Shown here: one piece after another, positions 28,065 to 37,064 of the stretch
How positions within the stretch are numbered: position 1 is the first letter of the stretch
Layout of the letters: each line of letters begins with the position of its first letter
NCBI GenBank assembly: GCA_016650445.1
Contig: JAENVS010000022.1
Coordinates: 62,001-126,000, forward strand
From: Frankiaceae bacterium
Lineage (GTDB): Bacteria > Actinomycetota > Actinomycetes > Mycobacteriales > SCTD01
DNA length: 64,000 bases
Direction: 5' to 3'
Notes under the pieces: generated by a model
Databases searched by the model: none
Told to the model about the DNA's origin: nothing
The model's input: the letters and a program-made list of their open reading frames with translations, nothing else
Program-made: the position numbers and the translations under genes

Positions 28065-28307
28065 TCAGTCGTCGTTCGCGCGTTTTGAACGCGTGATCCG
28101 TCCCTCGTCGAGGTCGGACATGAACGCCTGCAGCCGCTTCGCCGCCCGCCGCACGTCATGCTTCGATGCATCGCTGATCGCGAGCAATCGCCTGCTGGCT
28201 AAGGCTTTTTCGTTATCCGCGACGTCGAGCGCCCGCACACGACGGTGTGCAACGGCGAGATCGGCAGCGAGGTCCGCAGCGACTCGGGCGGTTGGCTCAT
28301 CGGTCAA
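28065..28307 (-). CDS. Small conserved helical protein downstream of leuD
   Basis: The sequence ([26 protein letters not shown], then [29 protein letters not shown]) is an all-helical basic protein that I have seen after leuD in other actinomycetes, without a known function. Two starts are possible: a TTG at 28307 overlapping the leuD stop (TTGA, 80 residues) or a GTG at 28325 (86 residues) overlapping leuD by 22 bases. I prefer the former because of the stop/start overlap. It is the last gene of the leuC-leuD unit before the divergently facing HU promoter region. Confidence 0.6.
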   Translation of the reverse strand: MTDEPTARVAADLAADLAVAHRRVRALDVADNEKALASRRLLAISDASKHDVRRAAKRLQAFMSDLDEGRITRSKRANDD

Positions 28308-28891
28308 CGAACGACCGGCAGCCACGCGGGTCGCGACAACTCGAACGCGGAAATCTTTTCGGCGTGCCGCATCGTCAATCCGATGTCATCGAGCCCCTCG
28401 AGCAGTCGCCACCGGGTGAACTCGTCGATGTCGAAGGGCGCGTGAATGCCCTCGGCGGACAGCTCGCGAGCGGTCAGGTCGACCGTGATCTCGAGCTCCG
28501 GCTCGCGTTCGACGAGGATCATCAGCTCCTCGACGACCTCCTTCGGCAGTTGCACGGGCAACAGCCCGCCCTTCAATGCGTTGCTCCGGAAGATGTCTGC
28601 GAAGCGAGAGCTGACGACCACTCGGAACCCGTGGTCCTGCAGCGCCCAGACCGCGTGCTCACGGGACGACCCGGTGCCGAAGTTCTCCCCGGCGACCAGG
28701 ACCGTGGCCGTCGCGTACTCCGGCCGGTTCAGCACGAAGGCCGGGTCCTCGCGCCACTCGCTGAACAGCCCCGCGCCGAACCCGGTCCGCTCGACGCGCT
28801 TGAGCCAGTCGCTCGGGATGATCTGGTCGGTGTCGACATCGCTGCGGCGCAGCGGGACCCCCCGGCCGGTGTGCACGGTGAACGCGTCCAT
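28304..28891 (-). CDS. leuD: 3-isopropylmalate dehydratase small subunit
   Basis: LeuD is the swivelling small subunit of isopropylmalate isomerase, acting with LeuC in leucine synthesis and, with CimA present, probably on citramalate too. The 195-residue protein has the typical [23 protein letters not shown] start, the active-site [19 protein letters not shown], and [20 protein letters not shown]. It lies one base after the leuC stop, in one transcription unit. Confidence 0.96.
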   Translation of the reverse strand: MDAFTVHTGRGVPLRRSDVDTDQIIPSDWLKRVERTGFGAGLFSEWREDPAFVLNRPEYATATVLVAGENFGTGSSREHAVWALQDHGFRVVVSSRFADIFRSNALKGGLLPVQLPKEVVEELMILVEREPELEITVDLTARELSAEGIHAPFDIDEFTRWRLLEGLDDIGLTMRHAEKISAFELSRPAWLPVVR

Positions 28892-28892
28892 C

Positions 28893-30290
28893 TCAGGCCT
28901 CCAGGTCGGTCGGTGCGGCCAGGTGCCCCGCCACAGCCGTGGCGGCCGCCACTGCCGGTGAGACCAGGTGGGTGCGACCACCGCGGCCCTGCCGCCCCTC
29001 GAAGTTCCGGTTCGACGTGGAGGCGCTCCGCTCGCCCGGGGCGAGGGTGTCCGGGTTCATCCCCAGGCACATCGAGCAGCCGGCGTTGCGCCACTCGGCA
29101 CCGGCGTCGAGAAAGACGCGGTCGAGGCCCTCCTTCTCCGCCTGCTGCTTCACGAGCATCGAGCCGGGTACGACGAGGGCTCGAACACCGGGTGCCACGC
29201 GTCGGCCCCTGAGCACGTCGGCGGCCGCACGCAGGTCCTCCATCCGGCCGTTCGTGCACGAGCCGAGGAACACCGTGTCGACGGCGATGTCGCGCATCGG
29301 CGTTCCTGCGGTGAGACCCATGTAGGTCAGCGCCCGCTGCGCGGCGTCCCGTTGCCCGCCCTCGGGCATCGACGCGGGGTCCGGGACGTGTCCGGTCAGA
29401 GCGACGCCCTGCCCGGGGTTGGTCCCCCACGTCACGAACGGCGCGACGGTGGTCGCGTCGAGGGTCACCTCGGTGTCGAACCTCGCGTCGGAGTCGGTGC
29501 GCAGCTGCTCCCACGCGGACACCGCGGCGTCCCACGCCTCGCCGGTCGGCGCATGGGGTCTGCCCTCGAGGTAGGCGTAGGTCGTCTGGTCCGGGGCGAT
29601 CAGGCCGGCCCGCGCGCCCCACTCGATCGACATGTTGCAGACGGTCATGCGGCCTTCCATCGACAACGCGCGGATCGCCTCGCCGCGGTACTCGACGACG
29701 TGACCCTGGCCGCCGCCGGTGCCGACCTGGGTGATCAGCGCGAGCACGAGGTCCTTCGCCGTCGTGCCAGTCGACAGCGCACCCTCGACGTTGACCGCCA
29801 TGGTCTTCGGTCGGACCAACGGCAGCGTCTGCGTCGCGAGCACGTGCTCGACCTCGCTCGTGCCGATGCCGAACGCAAGAGCGCCGAAGGCGCCGTGGGT
29901 GCTCGTGTGGCTGTCGCCGCAGACGATCGTCATCCCCGGCTGCGTCACACCCAGCTGCGGGCCGATGACGTGCACGATCCCCTGCCCGGCCGCTCCCATG
30001 GGGTGCAACCGGATGCCGAACTCGGCGCAGTTGGTGCGCAGGGCCTCGACCTGCTTGAGGCTGACCGGGTCGGTGATCGTCAGCGCGTCGGTCGGGACGT
30101 TGTGGTCCTCGGTCGCGAGGGTCAGGTCGGGGCGTCGTACCGTCCGGCCGGCGAGACGCAGTCCGTCGAACGCCTGCGGGCTGGTCACCTCGTGCACCAG
30201 GTGCAGGTCGATGAAGAGGAGATCTGGCTCGCCCTCCGCCCGTCGTACGACGTGTGACTCCCAGACCTTCTCGGCGAGGGTTCGACCCAT
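28893..30290 (-). CDS. leuC: 3-isopropylmalate dehydratase large subunit
   Basis: LeuC is the 4Fe-4S aconitase-family subunit converting 2- to 3-isopropylmalate. The 465-residue protein begins [14 protein letters not shown]. It carries the three cluster Cys regions (near [13 protein letters not shown] around residue 345, and [13 protein letters not shown] around 405) and the [13 protein letters not shown] motif. ATG 30290 has AGGAC seven bases upstream; extension further upstream would run through the operator and the IclR-type gene. Regulated, by context, from the dyad at 30321-30338. Confidence 0.97.
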   Translation of the reverse strand: MGRTLAEKVWESHVVRRAEGEPDLLFIDLHLVHEVTSPQAFDGLRLAGRTVRRPDLTLATEDHNVPTDALTITDPVSLKQVEALRTNCAEFGIRLHPMGAAGQGIVHVIGPQLGVTQPGMTIVCGDSHTSTHGAFGALAFGIGTSEVEHVLATQTLPLVRPKTMAVNVEGALSTGTTAKDLVLALITQVGTGGGQGHVVEYRGEAIRALSMEGRMTVCNMSIEWGARAGLIAPDQTTYAYLEGRPHAPTGEAWDAAVSAWEQLRTDSDARFDTEVTLDATTVAPFVTWGTNPGQGVALTGHVPDPASMPEGGQRDAAQRALTYMGLTAGTPMRDIAVDTVFLGSCTNGRMEDLRAAADVLRGRRVAPGVRALVVPGSMLVKQQAEKEGLDRVFLDAGAEWRNAGCSMCLGMNPDTLAPGERSASTSNRNFEGRQGRGGRTHLVSPAVAAATAVAGHLAAPTDLEA

Positions 30291-30320
30291 GAGTTGTCCT
30301 GTTCTCTGGCGTCTCGCATG

Positions 30321-30338
30321 GTGAGATGCAAGTATCAC
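30321..30338. promoter_or_regulatory. Candidate operator in the leuC/iclR divergent gap
   Basis: The imperfect dyad GTGAGA-TGCAAG-TATCAC (five of six pairs) fills the centre of the 51-base gap between leuC and the IclR-type gene. AAGTAT/GATACT inside it can serve as a -10 element for either direction. This is where an NdgR-like regulator would be expected to bind. Confidence 0.5.
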
Positions 30339-30341
30339 TGT

Positions 30342-31040
30342 GTGGAACACACTAGCGGAGTCGGCGTCCTCGACAAGGCCGTTCTCGTCCTCGACGCGGT
30401 CCAGGGGGGCGCGACCACCCTCGCCGCGCTCACAGAGCGCACCGGCCTGTCCAGGGCCACCGCGCACCGGCTGGCCGTGGCCCTCGAGGTGCATCGGCTC
30501 CTGGCGCGCGACGGCGACGGCCGGTGGCGGATCGGGGCGCGGGCCGCGGAGCTGGCCGGGGGCGGGAGCGACCGGCTGCTCGACAGGGCTGGACCGGTGC
30601 TCACCCGGCTGCGCGACACCACCGGCGAGAGCGCCCAGCTGTACCGGCGGCACGGCGACCGTCGGCTGTGCATCGCCGCGGCAGAGCGCGGCAGCGGGCT
30701 GCGCGACACGGTGCCGGTCGGGTCGGCGCTGCCGCTGACGGCAGGCTCAGCCGCGCAGATCCTGCTCGCCTGGACCCCGCAGGACCCACTCGTGTCACGA
30801 GCGGCCTTCACGGCCAGGACGCTGGCCGACGTCCGTCGGCGTGGCTGGGCGCACTCCGTGGGAGAGCGGGAGACAGGCGTGGCGTCGGTCTCGGCGCCGG
30901 TGCACGGCCGGGGCGGGACCGTGGTCGCGGCCGTCAGCGTGAGCGGCCCGCTCGAACGGCTCACCCGCTCTCCCGGCCGGCTGCACGCACAGGCCGTCGT
31001 GGCCGCCGCGGCAGAGCTGACCCGCCTGACCGCGCCCTGA
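30342..31040 (+). CDS. IclR-family regulator (NdgR-like), divergent from leuCD
   Basis: The 232-residue protein has an N-terminal winged helix-turn-helix ([40 protein letters not shown]) and a C-terminal IclR effector domain ([33 protein letters not shown]). In Streptomyces and Corynebacterium the equivalent gene (NdgR/LtbR) lies divergent from leuCD and controls leucine and other amino-acid genes. I use GTG 30342, which is six bases after a -10-like AAGTAT, suggesting a leaderless mRNA; longer readings would cross the operator. Confidence 0.88.
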   Translation: MEHTSGVGVLDKAVLVLDAVQGGATTLAALTERTGLSRATAHRLAVALEVHRLLARDGDGRWRIGARAAELAGGGSDRLLDRAGPVLTRLRDTTGESAQLYRRHGDRRLCIAAAERGSGLRDTVPVGSALPLTAGSAAQILLAWTPQDPLVSRAAFTARTLADVRRRGWAHSVGERETGVASVSAPVHGRGGTVVAAVSVSGPLERLTRSPGRLHAQAVVAAAAELTRLTAP

Positions 31041-31091
31041 CGATGGCCCATCAGGACTAGGTCGCATATCGGACCAAAAGGGTCACAACGG

Positions 31092-31319
31092 GTGATGGTC
31101 ACGGGAGCGTCCCGGGTCGACAGTGAGCACATGCTGATGCTGGTCAAGGACGACGACACCGCGCAGGACGTGCAGGCGCGGCTCGCCGCGCACGCGCTGA
31201 CGGTCGCCGAGATCGCCGCCGCCCCCGTGGGCCACGTCCCGGCCGCCTTCCTCGCGGCCGTCGCCGGGCTCTTCCCGGCCCTGCTGGAGACCCCGGCTCA
31301 GGACCGCGCTGCGCTGTAG
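31092..31319 (+). CDS. Short hypothetical protein, uncertain
   Basis: A 75-codon frame from GTG 31092 (or about 62 codons from ATG 31131) fills the gap between the IclR-type gene and the convergent secreted protein. It is Ala/Val/Leu-rich with an acidic KDDDTAQDVQARL segment and resembles no family I know. There is no strong ribosome site. It could be a genuine small helical protein or a chance frame in high-GC DNA. Confidence 0.35.
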   Translation: MMVTGASRVDSEHMLMLVKDDDTAQDVQARLAAHALTVAEIAAAPVGHVPAAFLAAVAGLFPALLETPAQDRAAL

Positions 31320-31334
31320 CTGACGACCGCCGCG

Positions 31335-33299
31335 CTAGTAGATCATCGTGGGCCGGACGCGGCTCGAGCCCGGCGCGTTCTGCAGGTCCTGCCCGGTCCT
31401 GACGACGAACCCGAACGTGCCGCTGCCCGTGAACTGGCGGGTCAGGCTCCACTCACCCGTCGTCGCGCTCGCGCGCACCTGGGCCGTGAGCACCTGCGAG
31501 CCGTCGCCGTTGATGCGGTACAGCGACACGATCAGGCCACCCGGGCGGGCCGGGAGGCTGTCGCCCGAGAAGGTGTAGTTGCGCGTCCCGTTGCGGAAGG
31601 CGGCCAGGCTGAGCGTCGTGCGCACGCCGAGGACCACCTGGTTACCCGGTGCACAGCCGCGCTGCTGCGCGAAGAGCCGCGTGTTGCGTGGCGGTCGGAT
31701 GTCCCAGCTGATCGTCCCGTTGCCCGACACGACGCCGGTGCGGACGATCGTGAACGTCGTCAGCGGGCGGGTGTAGGCGAACAGGTCGACCGTGCTGCCG
31801 GCAGCGGCGCTGACCGTCACCTTCGCCGTCTCCATGGCGCTGATCACGGCGGTGCCGAGCAGCGTGGACGCGGTCGTGCACCCCGGCGTACCGGTCGGGC
31901 TCGGCGACGGGCTGGGCGAGGCGCCGGTCACGGTGATCGTCGAGCTGTCGCTGCAGCGGCCACCGCTGGTCTGGCACACCGTGCTCGACGGGGTGCGGAT
32001 CGCCGCGGTCACGGTGCTGGTGCCCGGGGCGGTTGCCGTCGTCGTACGGATCGTGACGGTGGCCCGCCCGCTGGCATCGGTCGTCGCGTTGAGAGTGGTC
32101 GTGCCGTTGGCGCCGGCCGCGCCACCCACGATGGTCCCCGGGCCGGTCTCGGTGAAGGTGATGCCGACGCCGACGGCGGGCGTCCCGTTGGCGTCCGTGA
32201 CGGTCGCGGTCAGCACCTTGTCCGTGCCGGCGACCATGGTCGACGTCGCCGGCGTGAGGTCGATGACCTTGGCCTGCCCAGCGACGACGGTCTGGGTCGC
32301 CGTGGCCGTGTCGCTCGGCTCGTTGCGGTCGAGGCCGGCCGTCGGGTTGTCGGGGGACGTGCGTGCGCTCGTCTGGTCGACCCAGATGGTGACGGTGTCG
32401 GTGCCGGACTTCGTCCCGCGGTAGGTGCACGTCGACGTACCCGCGTTGTTGCTGACGGTGCAGGACGCAGTGAACGTGCTCGCCGCCGTCGCGGTCGCGG
32501 CGTTCGGACCAGCGGTGGCCTTGATGGAGGGCGTCACCCCCGTGACACCGTCGTCGCTGCTGTTGGTCAGCTGGACGGTGAACGTGTGCGCCGCGCCACC
32601 GGTGGGCGAGAACGACGCCTCGGGTGTCACGACGACCGTCCGTACGGCGTCGACGGCCTGGTTGCTGTCGGGCAGCCCGCCGTCGGTGAAGCTCACGTTG
32701 AGCGAGCGACTCAGGTCGCCCGCGCTCTGAGTCTCGTCGCCGTCAGCGCTGCGGAAGACGTCGATCGTCGCGCCGCCGGGCTGGAGCGCCACCACGCCGA
32801 ACGTCATCGTCGTACTGGCGCTGTTGGTGCCGTTGTACGCGAAGACGGCCGTGTCGCGCCCTGTCGGGTTGGCCTGCGCGGCAGGTGACGACGTCGAGGC
32901 GACATCGGGGTTGCTCGTCGCGGTCGTCGCCGACGTGATCGTGGTGCCGGCGGTGTAGCTGCGGGTCGCGCCACTCGCGTTGACGTAGTGCGGTGCGGTG
33001 GACGGCGTGGAGCTCGGGGTGCAGAAGTCGACGTCCTGCGTGGCCGTGTTGGGGCTCTCGGTCAGGCGGATGACCATCGTGCCCGTGTCGGTCACCGGGC
33101 GGCCGCGATCGTCGGTGGCGGTCACCGTGTAGCTCAGGCAGCTCCCGGCCGCGCCATGGGTCGGTCCGGTCACCGTGATGGTGCTGGTTGCGGCGGCCGA
33201 CGCCGGTGACATCGTCAGGGCCGGTACGCCGGCGGCGAGCGTGGCGACCGCAGTCGCCGCCACCGCCAGTTGGCGGCGGGACAGGTTCGGGACGCGCAC
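31335..33299 (-). CDS. Secreted protein with bacterial Ig-like domain
   Basis: The protein (about 654 residues) starts with RVPNLSRRQLAVAATAVATLAAGVPALT, a long signal peptide ending near ASAAAT. The mature part is Thr/Ser/Ala-rich. It contains a Big_1/invasin-like Ig domain (ATVTDANGTPAVGVGITFTETGPG, near residue 375) followed by a Ser-Pro linker (SPSPSPSPTG) and a C-terminal beta-rich module. No catalytic motif or sortase signal is seen. GTG 33299 has GGAAGG eight bases upstream and is preferred over GTG 33308. Probably an extracellular adhesive or structural protein. Confidence 0.65.
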   Translation of the reverse strand: MRVPNLSRRQLAVAATAVATLAAGVPALTMSPASAAATSTITVTGPTHGAAGSCLSYTVTATDDRGRPVTDTGTMVIRLTESPNTATQDVDFCTPSSTPSTAPHYVNASGATRSYTAGTTITSATTATSNPDVASTSSPAAQANPTGRDTAVFAYNGTNSASTTMTFGVVALQPGGATIDVFRSADGDETQSAGDLSRSLNVSFTDGGLPDSNQAVDAVRTVVVTPEASFSPTGGAAHTFTVQLTNSSDDGVTGVTPSIKATAGPNAATATAASTFTASCTVSNNAGTSTCTYRGTKSGTDTVTIWVDQTSARTSPDNPTAGLDRNEPSDTATATQTVVAGQAKVIDLTPATSTMVAGTDKVLTATVTDANGTPAVGVGITFTETGPGTIVGGAAGANGTTTLNATTDASGRATVTIRTTTATAPGTSTVTAAIRTPSSTVCQTSGGRCSDSSTITVTGASPSPSPSPTGTPGCTTASTLLGTAVISAMETAKVTVSAAAGSTVDLFAYTRPLTTFTIVRTGVVSGNGTISWDIRPPRNTRLFAQQRGCAPGNQVVLGVRTTLSLAAFRNGTRNYTFSGDSLPARPGGLIVSLYRINGDGSQVLTAQVRASATTGEWSLTRQFTGSGTFGFVVRTGQDLQNAPGSSRVRPTMIY

Positions 33300-33451
33300 G
33301 GCAGGCACCTTCCGTCGACGAGCGAGAACGGGCGCACCCTAGCCCGGTGTGTGTACGACGCGCAGGCCTCTCGTCCGGTTGCCCGCGTCCGGTTTTTGTC
33401 CGACCTCGAAGGGAGGATCTCGGCAAATCCCCCAGTAAGGCGGAGGCGCCG

Positions 33452-34186
33452 ATGACCTGCGAGGCAGCCGACTGCGACCGGGCGGTCTACGCCCGCGGCC
33501 ACTGCAGTCGCCACTACAAGCACCTGCTTCGACACGGCGCGGTGCAGCCGGACCGCGCACCGGCAGCGTGCGCCGCGGACTCCTGCGAGCGACGAGCGGT
33601 GACACGGGGCTGGTGCCACGGCCACTACCTGAGGTGGTCCCGCACCGGCGACGTCAAGCCGGAGGTTCCGCTCGCCCGCCCTGAGCCGGCGCGTTGTCAG
33701 ATCGACGGCTGCGGGCGACGCATCCACTCACGCGGGCTGTGCCCGGGCCACCTCGACCGCCAGCGACAGCACGGGGACCCGCACCCGGCCGTTCCCCTAC
33801 GCGTGGTGACGGGGAAGGGATCGCTCTCACACGGCTACTGGAAGATTCCGGTGCCGCCCGAGCTCCGGCATCTCGTCAACGGAGACACGAGCGCCCTCGA
33901 GCATCGCCTGGTCATGGCGCAGCACCTCGGTCGTCCGCTCCGCGCGACGGAGAGCGTCCATCACCGCAACGGGAACCGCATCGACAACCGGATCGAGAAC
34001 CTCGAGCTGTGGTCTCGCTTCCAGCCGAACGGGGCGCGCGTAGAGGACCAGCTCGCTTGGGCGTTCGCCCTCATCGAGATGTACGAACCGGAAATCGCAA
34101 GCGCGCTCGGCTGGGACCTCGATCCGGAGACCGGCGCTCCGCGCGACTATCCGGCGGAGTGGCTACCGACGCATCGGACGGGCTGA
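33452..34186 (+). CDS. HNH endonuclease with three CCCH zinc modules
   Basis: The 244-residue protein has three tandem modules with identical C-x4-C-x9-C-x2-H spacing (starting at residues 3, 32-37 and 76), then an HNH_3-type nuclease domain: EHRLVMAQHLGRPL, the core ESVHHRNGNRIDN with the catalytic His pair, and NLELWSRFQPNG. ATG 33452 follows GGAGG. Such proteins are common as free-standing, phage- or homing-type nucleases. It ends 32 bases from the 3' end of tRNA-Glu, a favoured integration site, and has no neighbouring phage or restriction genes. Confidence 0.85.
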   Translation: MTCEAADCDRAVYARGHCSRHYKHLLRHGAVQPDRAPAACAADSCERRAVTRGWCHGHYLRWSRTGDVKPEVPLARPEPARCQIDGCGRRIHSRGLCPGHLDRQRQHGDPHPAVPLRVVTGKGSLSHGYWKIPVPPELRHLVNGDTSALEHRLVMAQHLGRPLRATESVHHRNGNRIDNRIENLELWSRFQPNGARVEDQLAWAFALIEMYEPEIASALGWDLDPETGAPRDYPAEWLPTHRTG

Positions 34187-34192
34187 CGGACA

Positions 34193-34210
34193 ACCGTCTC
34201 TCTGGACGGT
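34193..34210. terminator. Hairpin between HNH gene and tRNA-Glu
   Basis: ACCGTC (34193-34198) and GACGGT (34205-34210) form a perfect 6-bp stem between the convergent HNH gene and tRNA-Glu. A TTGT follows in the tRNA direction. It may end the gltX-tRNA transcript. Confidence 0.4.
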
Positions 34211-34218
34211 AGTAGGGG

Positions 34219-34291
34219 TACCCCCGAGCGGATTCGAACCGCCGCTACTGCCGTGAGAGGGCAGCGTCCTAGGCCGCTAGACGACGGGGGC
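34219..34291 (-). tRNA. tRNA-Glu (CUC anticodon)
   Basis: A full 73-base cloverleaf reads from GCCCCCG at 34291 to CGGGGGTA at 34219. The anticodon arm is CTGCC-CTCTCAC-GGCAG, giving anticodon CUC; the T arm contains GGTTCGAATCC. The first acceptor pair is G-U. The CCA end is not encoded. It lies 48 bases after tRNA-Gln and downstream of gltX. Confidence 0.95.
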
Positions 34292-34339
34292 TGGGCTGAT
34301 ATGAAGTTGTCCTACCGGGCTGGCGGCCTCGGGATAACG

Positions 34340-34411
34340 CTGGGGTACCTGGACTCGAACCAAGACTAACGGAACCAGAAACCGTCGGGCTGCCAATTAC
34401 CCCATACCCCA
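34340..34411 (-). tRNA. tRNA-Gln (CUG anticodon)
   Basis: A 72-base cloverleaf with acceptor TGGGGTA pairing TACCCCA, D arm GGGTAATTGGCAGCCC, anticodon CUG in the loop TTCTGGT, and T arm GGTTCGAGTCC, with discriminator G. One U-U mismatch closes the anticodon loop. The CCA end is not encoded. The U1-A72 pair is the GatCAB identity feature known for tRNA-Gln. It lies 42 bases after the gltX stop. Confidence 0.95.
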
Positions 34412-34453
34412 TGGTGTTGCGGTCGCCAGCCTACCGGAGCGCGCCGACGGCGC

Positions 34454-35905
34454 TCAAACGATGGCAGCCCGCAAACGACGCAGTGTCCGCTCCTTGCCGA
34501 GCAGCGCGAGCGACTCCGGCAGCGGTGGCGAGATGCTCGATCCGCACACCGCTGCGCGGATGGGCGCGTACGCCTTCCCGCGCTTGAGCCCCAGGCCGTC
34601 CTCGAGCAGCGCCGCGTCCATCGCGCCCTGCACGTGTGCCGTGTCCCACACCTCAACCGGTTCGAGGGCGTCCGCGGCCGCGGCCAGCAGTGCCCCGGAC
34701 CCGACGACGTGCTTCTCCACCGCCTCGGGGTCGACGACGAAGGACTCCTCGGACACCAGCAGGAAGCGCAGCAGGCCGGGTGCCTCGGTCAGCAGCTTCA
34801 TCCGCGGCTGGATCTCGGGCACCGCAGCCGCGAGCACCGCCTGCTCCGTCGCGGTCGGCGGGTGCGCCACGAGACCCGCGTCGTGCAGGAACGGCAGTAC
34901 CCGGCGTACGAAGTCGTCGGGAGCCAGCTCCCGCAGGTAGTGACCGTTCAGCCAACCCAGCTTGTCGAGGTCGAAGACCGGACCGACGGTGTTGACCCGC
35001 GACCAGTCGAAGGACGCCGACATCTCGTCGAAGGTGAAGATCTCCTCCCCCGACGGCATCGAGTAGCCGAGCAGGCCGAGGAAGTTGACCAGCGCCTCCG
35101 GCAGGTAGCCCTCCTCGACGAACCACGTCAGCCGTGCCGCCGGGTTCTTGCGCTTGGAGATCTTCGACTTGTCGGTGTTGCGCAGCAGCGGCATGTGCGC
35201 GAATGCCGGCCGCTCCCAGCCCAGCCAGTCGAACAGCAGCAGGTGCTTGGGCGTCGAGGAGATCCACTCCTCGCCGCGCACGACGTGGGTGATCCCCATC
35301 AGGTGGTCGTCGACGACGACGGCCAAGTGGTACGTCGGGAAGCCGTCCGCCTTCAGGATCACCTGGTCGTCCGGTGTCGGCGCGTGCACTTCGCCGCGGA
35401 TGACGTCGGTGAACGCGATCGGAGCGTCGTCGGGGATCAGCATCCGCACGACCGCCGCATCCGAGAAACCCGGCAGCTCCGCTCGCTCCTCGCGCGTCTT
35501 GCCGTAGCAGAGCCGGTCGTAGCCGGTCGGCATCTTGCGCTTCTGCTGCTCCTCGCGCATCGCCTGCAGCCGGTCGGGCGTGCACCAGCAGTAGTAGGCA
35601 TGACCGTCGGCGACGAGCGCGTCGACGTGCGGCCGGTAGGTGTCGAGCCGCTCGCTCTGCCGGTACGGCGCGAACGGCCCGCCCTTGTCCGGCCCTTCGT
35701 CCCAGTCGAGCGACAGCCAGTGCAGCATGTCGTAGATCTGCTGCTCGCTGTCCTCGCGGAACCTCGCCCGGTCGGTGTCCTCGAGCCGCAGCACGAACTG
35801 CCCACCCTGCTGGCGCGCGAACGCCAGGCAGAACAGCGAGACGTACGCCGTCCCGACGTGCGGGTCGCCCGTCGGCGACGGTGCAACGCGAAGCCGGACG
35901 CTCAT
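34454..35905 (-). CDS. gltX: Glutamyl-tRNA synthetase
   Basis: The 483-residue class I synthetase starts SVRLRVAPSPTGDPHVGTAYVSL, containing the HIGH-type motif (HVGT), and carries the KMSKS-type loop as KISKRKN near residue 248. Because gatC, gatA and gatB are present in the window and no glnS is seen here, it is probably non-discriminating and charges Glu on both tRNA-Glu and tRNA-Gln. It is followed by both of these tRNA genes on the same strand. Its ATG overlaps the stop of the upstream FAH gene by four bases. Confidence 0.96.
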   Translation of the reverse strand: MSVRLRVAPSPTGDPHVGTAYVSLFCLAFARQQGGQFVLRLEDTDRARFREDSEQQIYDMLHWLSLDWDEGPDKGGPFAPYRQSERLDTYRPHVDALVADGHAYYCWCTPDRLQAMREEQQKRKMPTGYDRLCYGKTREERAELPGFSDAAVVRMLIPDDAPIAFTDVIRGEVHAPTPDDQVILKADGFPTYHLAVVVDDHLMGITHVVRGEEWISSTPKHLLLFDWLGWERPAFAHMPLLRNTDKSKISKRKNPAARLTWFVEEGYLPEALVNFLGLLGYSMPSGEEIFTFDEMSASFDWSRVNTVGPVFDLDKLGWLNGHYLRELAPDDFVRRVLPFLHDAGLVAHPPTATEQAVLAAAVPEIQPRMKLLTEAPGLLRFLLVSEESFVVDPEAVEKHVVGSGALLAAAADALEPVEVWDTAHVQGAMDAALLEDGLGLKRGKAYAPIRAAVCGSSISPPLPESLALLGKERTLRRLRAAIV

Positions 35906-36684
35906 CGGGCCACCACCGGGTTGGTCAGCGTGCCGATGCCCTCGACGCTCACCGACACGGTCGAGCCGGCCGTGAGCGGACCGACCCCGGCTGGCGTACC
36001 CGTCAGGATCACGTCGCCCGGCAGCAGCGTCATGAAAGCTGTCACCCACTCGATGACCGCCGGGATGTCATGGATCAGCTGCGAGGTGCGGCCGTCCTGG
36101 CGCACCTCACCGTCGACGGTGCAGCGCACGGCGACGTCGGCGACCGGCAGCTCCGTCTCCACCCACGGACCGAGCGGGCAGAACGTGTCGTGCCCCTTGC
36201 CCCTCGTCCACTGGCCGTCGGCCTTCTGGTGGTCGCGCGCGGTCACGTCGTTGCCGCACGTGTAGCCGAGGACGACGTCGAAGGCCCGCTCGCGCGGCAC
36301 CTCGCGGCACAGCCGCCCGATGACGATCGCGAGCTCGGCCTCGTGGTCGACCCGGTCGCTGTTGCGCGGCAGCGCGATGGCATCACCGGGACCGATGACC
36401 GACGTCGACGGCTTCAGGAACACGACGGGGCTCTCGGGCGCCGCGCCGCCGCCCATCTCAGCCACGTGGTCCGCGTAGTTCTTGCCGATGCAGACGACCT
36501 TGCTCGGCAGGACCGGCGCGAGCAGCTTCACGGCCGAGAGCGGCAGCGACTCACCCGTCAGCTGCAGCGGCGCGAACGGATGACCCGAGGCGACCCCGAC
36601 GACGAGATCCGCGGGGTCCTCACCCGGCCCCTCGACGACGCCGAAGGCGACCTCACCCGCATGGGAGAACCGGGCGATGCGCAC
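35902..36684 (-). CDS. Fumarylacetoacetate hydrolase family protein
   Basis: The 260-residue protein has the FAH-fold motifs: CIGKNYADHVAEMG near residue 66, VDHEAELAIVIG with metal-binding Glu residues, GYTCGNDVTARDHQ, and the C-terminal GDVILTGTPAGVGPL. Family members hydrolyse or decarboxylate beta-diketo acids such as acylpyruvates or oxaloacetate; the substrate cannot be read here. GTG 36684 begins RIARFSH. The pairing FAH-gltX, with a four-base overlap, is conserved in Actinobacteria. Confidence 0.88.
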   Translation of the reverse strand: MRIARFSHAGEVAFGVVEGPGEDPADLVVGVASGHPFAPLQLTGESLPLSAVKLLAPVLPSKVVCIGKNYADHVAEMGGGAAPESPVVFLKPSTSVIGPGDAIALPRNSDRVDHEAELAIVIGRLCREVPRERAFDVVLGYTCGNDVTARDHQKADGQWTRGKGHDTFCPLGPWVETELPVADVAVRCTVDGEVRQDGRTSQLIHDIPAVIEWVTAFMTLLPGDVILTGTPAGVGPLTAGSTVSVSVEGIGTLTNPVVAR

Positions 36685-36800
36685 GCGGGGCAGGCTACCG
36701 GGACCGGCTTTCCACAGATCTCGCCGCCGCCACCCACGGACAGCCCGCATGAGGGCACTGTCGGTGGCATGCAGCCCCTGCGTTCGACGAGCGGTGGGCG

Positions 36801-36829
36801 TTCGGGTTGGCGCCCATGAGCGGTATGAT
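36801..36829 (+). promoter_or_regulatory. Predicted promoter of the vapBC-like pair (leaderless)
   Basis: TTCGGG (36801-36806) and TATGAT (36824-36829) are 17 bases apart, and the antitoxin ATG (36837) lies 7 bases after the -10, where transcription should begin. The heptamer GGTATGA occurs twice (36822-36828 and 36834-36840), across the -10 and the start codon, and may be the antitoxin operator. Confidence 0.6.
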
Positions 36830-36836
36830 GTTTGGT

Positions 36837-37064
36837 ATGACACGCGAGAAGATCGCCGTGAGCCTGCCGGCCGACCTCGTGCGCGCTGCCAGAAGCGCCG
36901 TCAAGGCCGGCCGCGCAGCCAGTGTCAGCGGCTACGTCGAAGCCGCCCTCGCCGCGCATGTCGCGAGCGACGACGACGCCTGGATCGACGCGTGGCTGGA
37001 GGAGACCGGGGGGCCGCTCACGCCGGAGGAGATCGCGTGGGCCGATCGCGCCCTGGGCTTCTGA
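36837..37064 (+). CDS. Ribbon-helix-helix antitoxin (VapB-like)
   Basis: The 75-residue protein starts TREKIAVSLPADLVRAARSAVKAGRAASVSGYVEAAL, a ribbon-helix-helix DNA-binding domain. An acidic C-terminal part (DDDAWIDAWLEETGG, then PEEIAWADRAL) should wrap the toxin. It is upstream of and overlaps a PIN-domain gene by 28 bases, so the pair is a type II toxin-antitoxin module. ATG 36837 is chosen from the promoter position and the conserved N-terminus; earlier in-frame ATGs precede the -10 box. Confidence 0.85.
   Translation: MTREKIAVSLPADLVRAARSAVKAGRAASVSGYVEAALAAHVASDDDAWIDAWLEETGGPLTPEEIAWADRALGF

Noticed and set aside
30291-30653. N-terminal extension of LeuC through the divergent gap
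   Set aside because: It would cover the operator and the start of the IclR-type gene; the conserved LeuC N-terminus begins at 30290.
34219-34291. tRNA-Glu as a degraded copy because of the G-U first acceptor pair
   Set aside because: All other stems pair well and the same 3' GGGGGTA end is, from memory, normal for actinobacterial tRNA-Glu.
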